Made by a program: the position numbers and the translations under genes. The notes under the pieces were generated by a model. The model was not told where the DNA came from. It did no database searches and saw only the letters and a program-made list of their open reading frames with translations. Below are positions 7,032-10,418 of a stretch of 10,418 nucleotides of DNA, piece after piece; positions within the stretch are counted from its first letter, which is position 1, and every line of letters starts with the position of its first letter. Source of the DNA: Alphaproteobacteria bacterium UBA6189 (GTDB taxonomy: Bacteria > Pseudomonadota > Alphaproteobacteria > Rickettsiales > UBA3002). The DNA is taken from positions 1 through 10,418 of the forward strand of contig DITH01000030.1 of the NCBI GenBank assembly GCA_002422745.1, in the 5' to 3' direction.

Positions 7032-7107
7032 GGGGGGTTAGCTCAGCGGTTAGAGCAGGGCGCTCATAACGCCTTGGTCGTGGGTTCAAATCCCTCACCC
7101 CCCACCA
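7032..7107 (+). tRNA. tRNA-Ile2 (anticodon CAU)
   Basis: A full cloverleaf of 76 nt including an encoded CCA can be folded. Acceptor arms are 7032-7038 and 7097-7103 with discriminator A7104. The D stem is GCTC/GAGC (7041-7044, 7053-7056). The anticodon stem is 7058-7062 with 7070-7074 around loop CTCATAA, anticodon CAT at 7065-7067. The T loop is TTCAAAT (7085-7091). The layout AGCTCAGNGGTTAGAGCAG...CTCATAA...TTGGTCG closely follows E. coli ileX, so Ile2 (C34 changed to lysidine by TilS to read AUA) is preferred over elongator Met. The T stem has one T-T mismatch (7081 with 7095). Confidence 0.93.
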
Positions 7108-7171
7108 ATCTGCGCCCGGCTGTCATAAATATTTCACATCCGCGCCGGCGCGTTTCTGCTATAGTGGAAAC

Positions 7172-7459
7172 ATGAAAAAAACCACCGCCACCCTCGCCCT
7201 GCTTCTGCTCGCCGCCTGCCGCCCGCCTTCGCTTTACCTGGTGGAGCCCTCGGGCCCGCCAGAATATAAACTCGGCTGGGAAGATGGCTGCGATACCGGC
7301 CTTGCCGCCGCCGGCAGCATGGTCGACCGCATGGCCTACGGCTTCAAAAAACGCCCCGAGCTTGGCGATAACGATCTGTACAAAACCGCATGGAACGAAG
7401 GGTTTACCTATTGCCGCTTCGCTACCGATCCGGTCGATAAAGGCAGCTGGTTCGACTAA
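7172..7459 (+). CDS. Small predicted lipoprotein of unknown function
   Basis: The product is 95 aa. Residues 1-16 form a lipoprotein signal: MKK, a hydrophobic stretch, and lipobox LLAAC with Cys16 as the lipidation site; Arg at +2 does not suggest inner-membrane retention. The mature part has two related segments: YKLGWEDGC ending at Cys40 and YKTAWNEGFTYC ending at Cys81. They look like an internal duplication whose two Cys could form a disulfide. The start is at the first Met, with GGA five nt upstream. A TGCTATAGT extended -10-like element at 7157-7165 is so close that it would give a leaderless message. It is a single gene, in the same direction as the upstream tRNA. I do not recognise a named family. 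Confidence 0.82.
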   Translation: MKKTTATLALLLLAACRPPSLYLVEPSGPPEYKLGWEDGCDTGLAAAGSMVDRMAYGFKKRPELGDNDLYKTAWNEGFTYCRFATDPVDKGSWFD

Positions 7460-7478
7460 CCGCCGCACGCCCGCGCAT

Positions 7479-7509
7479 AAAAAAGGCACAGCGTGCCATA
7501 CGCTGCGCC
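7479..7509 (-). terminator. Rho-independent terminator, minus strand
   Basis: On the minus strand GGCGCAGCG and CGCTGTGCC pair (nine positions, one mismatch) around a 7-nt loop and are followed directly by six T (complement of A at 7479-7484). The plus-strand side lacks a T run, so the signal reads leftward. It lies 82 bp after the stop of the small minus-strand gene and probably ends that transcript. An outer inverted repeat (7470-7479 with 7511-7520) could extend the structure. Confidence 0.7.
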
Positions 7510-7591
7510 ATATATGCGGGAGTAACCATGTTATTCAATCGCTAGCACGAACACGGCTCGAACGCGGAAGCGTGAGGTAGTGCTTCGATGT

Positions 7592-7762
7592 TTAAGCGGG
7601 GCAGGCGCTAAGCAGGCGATCGAGTTGCAGACGCATATCCTGCGCCTGGACACCGTCGCGCTGCATCACGAGCTGGATGATCGGCTCGGCGAAGAGTTCG
7701 TCGATGCTCGGCTCATCATGCAGGTGATCGGAAGGGGAGTGGGAGCGTGGGTTGCTTGCCAT
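7592..7762 (-). CDS. Small conserved-looking protein (56 aa)
   Basis: ATG at 7762 follows AGGAGGT with a 5-nt spacer, one of the best ribosome binding sites in the window. The frame ends at TAA 7592-7594. The protein is acidic in the middle (DEPSIDELFAEPIIQLVMQR, residues 16-35), then DGV and an amphipathic Gln/Leu/Arg-rich helix near 39-51. The pattern of a short disordered N-terminus followed by (D/E)ELxxxPIxxLVMxRDGV and a helix is one I associate with short uncharacterised alphaproteobacterial proteins, from memory only. No signal peptide or membrane segment is present. It follows the COQ7-type gene by 180 bp and precedes a terminator, so it may have its own promoter or end the upstream operon. 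Function unknown. Confidence 0.75.
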   Translation of the reverse strand: MASNPRSHSPSDHLHDEPSIDELFAEPIIQLVMQRDGVQAQDMRLQLDRLLSACPA

Positions 7763-7942
7763 AGTGACCTCCTGTTAAGGAACGAACGTTTTTCTTTTTT
7801 TATTATGTATTGCGTGTACATCAAAGATGCATGTCTGTACATAAAAATTCTGTAAGCAACTTGCATAAAAATTACAGCATAGGCCTACCGCATTGCGGTA
7901 TATTTATGCCCGAAAATAAATATGATTAACGCTTCCAGATGC
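7763..7942. other. AT-rich intergenic region with short repeats
   Basis: No gene is seen here. The region is much richer in A+T than its surroundings and is the probable promoter region of the 56-aa gene, though I could not fix a -35/-10 pair. It holds TGTACAT twice (7815-7821 and 7836-7842, 21 bp apart), CATAAAAATT twice (7840-7849 and 7864-7873), and a 15-bp inverted repeat TACCGCATTGCGGTA (7886-7900) that follows the COQ7-type gene but has no T run on the minus strand. Confidence 0.6.
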
Positions 7943-8509
7943 TTAGATTCGTGCTGAAATCCATATCGCGGCGCGGCACGCGGTTTTAATCGCCCCGCTA
8001 AGCAGGGGATAGAGCGGTGCCTCCTCGGCCGCATGGGCCAACCCGGTGTCGTGATGCTCCATTTCCTCGTCGCGAAATTGCTGCAGGGTTTGCTGCAATT
8101 CCGGGCCGACAATGTCGGGCTGCGCAATTTGGCGGTCGTAATGCTCGGTAATGACCGATTCCACCGCCACCGTACAGGCCATCGCCGCTTTCGGCCCCAG
8201 CAACGCCGTGCCGGCACCCAGCGCAAACCCGGCGACGTGCCACAGCGGCAGCAGCGCCGTGGGCCGCACGCGATGTTCAGGCAAGAGTCGGTTAAACGCG
8301 TCGAGATGCACTTGCTCTTGCGCGGCCATATGCTCCAGCTCGGGCCGTAGCGGATGGTCGCGCAACACGGCGATTTGCCCGGCATAGATACGCTTGGCGC
8401 CATACTCCCCGGCATGGTTGACGCGCAGCATCGCTGCCAGCGACGGGCGGGTAAGGGCGGCATCGCCCGGCAGCGGGCGGGTATGGGGTGAGCCGGCATT
8501 CATCGACAT
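7943..8509 (-). CDS. coq7: COQ7-type demethoxyubiquinone hydroxylase
   Basis: The product is 188 aa. Proteins of this family hydroxylate the demethoxy-ubiquinol ring, a late step of ubiquinone synthesis, at the inner membrane with a di-iron centre. The ligand motifs are all present: Glu35 in LRVNHAGEYGA, Glu65 and His68 in EQVHLD, Glu117 in VAVESVI, and Glu149 and His152 in DEEMEHHDTG. The C-terminus (CRAAIWISARI) also fits the family. ATG 8509 is chosen because GAGGT lies 6 nt upstream; ATG 8503 makes an ATGA overlap with the preceding stop and is an alternative. Longer starts at 8524 or 8578 would lie inside dsbB. The gene overlaps dsbB by 10 bp, so co-translation is likely. I expect normal activity. 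Confidence 0.93.
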   Translation of the reverse strand: MSMNAGSPHTRPLPGDAALTRPSLAAMLRVNHAGEYGAKRIYAGQIAVLRDHPLRPELEHMAAQEQVHLDAFNRLLPEHRVRPTALLPLWHVAGFALGAGTALLGPKAAMACTVAVESVITEHYDRQIAQPDIVGPELQQTLQQFRDEEMEHHDTGLAHAAEEAPLYPLLSGAIKTACRAAIWISARI

Positions 8510-8982
8510 ACGGTGACCTCGCATGAATAGCGCCAGCCGAGCAAGGCCAGCGCCGTGATGGCATACAGCACATTCCACCCCGCCATGGAAAGGCCAAGGA
8601 AACTCGCCAGCACCGCATCACAGGCGACCAGCGGCGCGGCCATAATCGCTGCCAGCGATATATCGGCGCTGGCGACGCATCCCCCCTGATAGGCGAGGAA
8701 TTTCGTTTCAATGCCGGTATGGATCAGCCCCAGCAGGGCGGTCGCCAGCAAGCCGTAAAACGCCAGCGCCACCAGCAACCGCCAGGGCAAACCGCCAAGG
8801 GGCAAGCGCATGGCAAGAAGACCGGCAAGTGCCACCAGCCCATAGGGCCAACGCTGGAGCAGACAAAAATGGCAAGGCGGCAGGCCGAGCCCATATTGCG
8901 CTACCCAGGCCACGCCCAGCGGTGCCAGTCCGGCAATAAGCAGCCAGTGGGGCAGGGTAAGGCGAGTAAAACACGAACGCAT
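8500..8982 (-). CDS. dsbB: Disulfide bond formation protein B
   Basis: The product is 160 aa. DsbB re-oxidises periplasmic DsbA and passes electrons to quinone. Four membrane segments can be seen (about 12-30, 43-60, 66-88, 132-150). The first periplasmic loop has PPCHFC (Cys37, Cys40) followed by LLQRWPY, which is typical of DsbB. The second loop has the other pair, Cys102 (GGC) and Cys121 (VAC). The start at 8982 has no clear Shine-Dalgarno sequence. A TTGCAC/TATATC pair just upstream could give a leaderless message. It sits 46 bp after the antiporter stop and overlaps the COQ7-type gene. The quinone link makes the dsbB-coq7 pairing sensible, though it may be chance. Confidence 0.93.
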   Translation of the reverse strand: MRSCFTRLTLPHWLLIAGLAPLGVAWVAQYGLGLPPCHFCLLQRWPYGLVALAGLLAMRLPLGGLPWRLLVALAFYGLLATALLGLIHTGIETKFLAYQGGCVASADISLAAIMAAPLVACDAVLASFLGLSMAGWNVLYAITALALLGWRYSCEVTVCR

Positions 8983-8988
8983 GCATCT

Positions 8989-9017
8989 GATATACGCCGT
9001 GGCTGGCAGTGGTGCAA
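8989..9017 (-). promoter_or_regulatory. Possible promoter of dsbB-coq7
   Basis: On the minus strand TTGCAC (9017-9012) and TATATC (8994-8989) are separated by 17 bp. Both boxes are only moderate matches to the housekeeping consensus. The transcription start would fall at or next to the dsbB ATG at 8982, which lacks a Shine-Dalgarno sequence, consistent with a leaderless transcript. This rests on pattern alone. Confidence 0.25.
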
Positions 9018-9028
9018 GTGGGCTGGCG

Positions 9029-10198
9029 TCAGCGGATGTTGAGCAGCCGCGCCATCGGATGGATCGTCCAGCCCTGCAGCAGGAGCGAGAACACCACCAC
9101 GATAAAGGCGATGTTGAAATAATGCCCCTCGAGCCCGGCCATCACCGGAATAATCGCGAGATAGATGGGAATGGCCCCGCGTAATCCCACCCAGCTGATG
9201 AAGAGTTTTTCGCGCCAGGAAAACGGCTCGAAGGCGAGGGTAATGAACACCGCCAGCGGGCGGGCCACCAGCATCAAAATCAAGGTGACGATGATACCGA
9301 GCGGAATATCCTCGACCAGATGCCGAGGTGTCACCAGCAGGCCGAGCACCAGCAACATACCCAGCTGCGCCAGCCAGGCCAGCCCGTCCATGAATTGCCG
9401 CACCACCGCATGGCCCCGATGCTCAACATTGCCGACCAGCAATCCGGCAATGTAGGCGGCCAGAAACCCGCTGCCGCCGAGCAGATTGGTCGCGCCGAAC
9501 ACGAACAAACCAGCGGCCAGTGCAAAGATCGGATACAGCCCTGCATCGAGTTCGATACGATTGAAAAACACGGTAATGAGCTTGCCGCTCGTATAGCCCA
9601 CGGCCGCGCCGATCCCCACCTGCCGCACGAATTCGCCGGCAATCACGTACCAGCTTCCTTCCTCGGGTAGCAGCAACAGCTGGACAAAGGCGAGGGTGAG
9701 AAAAATCGCCATCGGGTCGTTGATGCCCGATTCCACCTCCAGCGTATGGCTGATGCGTGGCGGCAATACCACCCCGCGCTGGCGCAAAAGGAGGAACACG
9801 GCCGCCGCATCGGTCGAGGCGACGATCGCACCGAACAGCAGGGCCTGCAACGGTGCAAAATCGAGGATGAACATCAGCCCCGCCCCGATCACCAACGTGG
9901 TAAAAAGCACGCCCAGCGTTGCGAGTAAGCTGGCCGGACGCACGGCGGTGCGGAAATGCGAGAGCGGCGTGTGCAGCCCCCCATCGAACAAAATCACTGC
10001 CAGCGCGAACGAGCAGACGAGATAGCTCAGCTCCATATCGTTGAACACAATGCCGAGCCCGTCCTCGCCGAACAGCACGCCGACGCTGAGGAACATGAGT
10101 AGCAGCGGTGCGCCGGTGCGTTTCGACACGATCCCCGCCACAATGCTGACGCAAAGCAGCAGGCCGGTTAAAAAAATAAACTGGTTGGTGAATTCCAT
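9029..10198 (-). CDS. nhaP2: CPA1-type K+(Na+)/H+ antiporter, membrane domain only (NhaP2/CvrA-like)
   Basis: The product is 389 aa, almost all membrane-spanning (about 12 hydrophobic segments). Family landmarks: LFGEDGLGI near 42-50, LFDGGL (70-75), ASTDAAAVF (127-135), VESGINDPMAIFLT (155-168) with the Asn160-Asp161 pair expected of electroneutral CPA1 exchangers, and SWVGLRGAIPIYLA (335-348). These fit the NhaP2/CvrA group, which exchanges K+ or Na+ for protons across the inner membrane. Members such as E. coli CvrA are usually near 550-580 aa, with a cytosolic C-terminal part including a TrkA-C domain. Here the protein stops right after the last membrane segment at MARLLNIR. The N-terminus aligns with the family, so the start at 10198 is accepted despite a weak ribosome binding site. 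The symbol is a family-level guess and ion specificity cannot be read from sequence. Confidence 0.87.
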   Translation of the reverse strand: MEFTNQFIFLTGLLLCVSIVAGIVSKRTGAPLLLMFLSVGVLFGEDGLGIVFNDMELSYLVCSFALAVILFDGGLHTPLSHFRTAVRPASLLATLGVLFTTLVIGAGLMFILDFAPLQALLFGAIVASTDAAAVFLLLRQRGVVLPPRISHTLEVESGINDPMAIFLTLAFVQLLLLPEEGSWYVIAGEFVRQVGIGAAVGYTSGKLITVFFNRIELDAGLYPIFALAAGLFVFGATNLLGGSGFLAAYIAGLLVGNVEHRGHAVVRQFMDGLAWLAQLGMLLVLGLLVTPRHLVEDIPLGIIVTLILMLVARPLAVFITLAFEPFSWREKLFISWVGLRGAIPIYLAIIPVMAGLEGHYFNIAFIVVVFSLLLQGWTIHPMARLLNIR

Positions 10199-10308
10199 CG
10201 CGCAAAGAAAGCAGGGAAAGGGTGTGCTGGCAAATCATCTGTGTGTCACGATAACGTATTGCGCATGCACCAAGGGTCTTTGGTAGAAGATCGTGAGTGC
10301 CGAACACA

Positions 10309-10336
10309 TTGCCAAACAGGGAAAGTTCCTTATATC
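10309..10336 (+). promoter_or_regulatory. Possible plus-strand promoter near the right edge
   Basis: TTGCCA (10309-10314, five of six consensus bases) and TATATC (10331-10336) are 16 bp apart. They lie in an AT-rich stretch about 40 bp before a possible start codon at 10379. It would fire divergently from the antiporter gene. The rest of 10199-10378 shows no gene. Confidence 0.35.
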
Positions 10337-10378
10337 AAAAGTAAATTCTAAAAAAGCAAGAAAGGGTAAAATTTTTGT

Positions 10379-10418
10379 ATGGAACTAAGTAACAAGGCAC
10401 CGATACTGACCAAAGAAC
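10379..10418 (+). CDS. Possible start of a plus-strand gene (cut by window edge)
   Basis: ATG at 10379 opens a frame of 13 codons (MELSNKAPILTKE) to the right edge without a stop. GAAAGGG lies upstream, but with a spacer of about 12 nt it is farther away than ideal. The AT-rich leader and the possible promoter at 10309-10336 support a gene start. Thirteen residues are too few to recognise a product. Confidence 0.35.
   Translation, partial: MELSNKAPILTKE

Noticed and set aside
7141..7152. Perfect 12-bp palindrome CGCGCCGGCGCG followed by TTTCT as a terminator for the tRNA
   Set aside because: A folded hairpin would have only a four-pair stem and a short T run, too weak to call a terminator.
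7886..7900. Inverted repeat TACCGCATTGCGGTA as terminator of the COQ7-type gene
   Set aside because: No T run follows on the minus strand. It is kept only as a repeat within the intergenic region.
8708..8986. Alternate minus-strand frame over dsbB starting at 8986
   Set aside because: It lacks the CxxC and other DsbB features, which are complete in the frame starting at 8982.
9423..10307. Long minus-strand frame overlapping the antiporter
   Set aside because: It is an out-of-frame shadow of the antiporter, rich in Arg and His and without membrane segments or motifs.

Overview
The window looks like a chromosomal segment of an alphaproteobacterium of moderately high GC. The evidence is a COQ7-type ubiquinone hydroxylase, a DsbB of the usual bacterial type, a tRNA-Ile2 (CAU), and small proteins of a style common in that class. 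No genus can be named from sequence reading alone, and the class assignment is an inference. There is no sign of phage, IS elements or CRISPR.

Left part (1-6911, all minus strand). Four consecutive genes encode prepilin-like proteins, read from 6911 down to and past the left edge. All four have a prepilin-peptidase type N-terminus. They also share a head domain with a YPCP-like motif after the N-terminal helix, a WGN...YVV motif (degenerate in the first), an LLSxGxD-like motif, and a closing FDD motif. They differ in what follows the head. The first (261 aa) ends at the FDD motif. The second (324 aa) adds an eight-cysteine tail. The third (683 aa) adds two tandem Gly-rich modules and lacks the usual Glu at +5. 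The fourth (at least 1007 aa, cut by the window edge) adds six Cys-rich repeats, another Cys-rich segment and at least two Gly-rich modules. Tight packing (a 4-bp ATGA overlap, then 28-bp and 53-bp gaps) suggests one operon. The simplest reading is a set of minor (pseudo)pilins carrying surface or tip domains, assembled by a type IV pilus or type II secretion machine encoded elsewhere. No assembly ATPase, secretin or prepilin peptidase is in the window.

Middle (6912-7942). A divergent intergenic region leads to a plus-strand tRNA-Ile2 (CAU) at 7032-7107 and a small plus-strand lipoprotein gene (7172-7459). A compact minus-strand terminator follows (7479-7509). It probably closes a minus-strand unit that ends with a 56-aa gene (7592-7762), which has a very good ribosome binding site. 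The stretch 7763-7942 is AT-rich and holds short repeats.

Right part (7943-10198, minus strand). A CPA1-type cation/proton antiporter without the usual C-terminal cytosolic domain is followed by dsbB and a COQ7-type hydroxylase, the last two overlapping. From 10199 to the right edge there is a probable divergent promoter region, and possibly the first 13 codons of a plus-strand gene.

The part most worth attention is the prepilin cluster with its modular Cys-rich and Gly-rich extensions.
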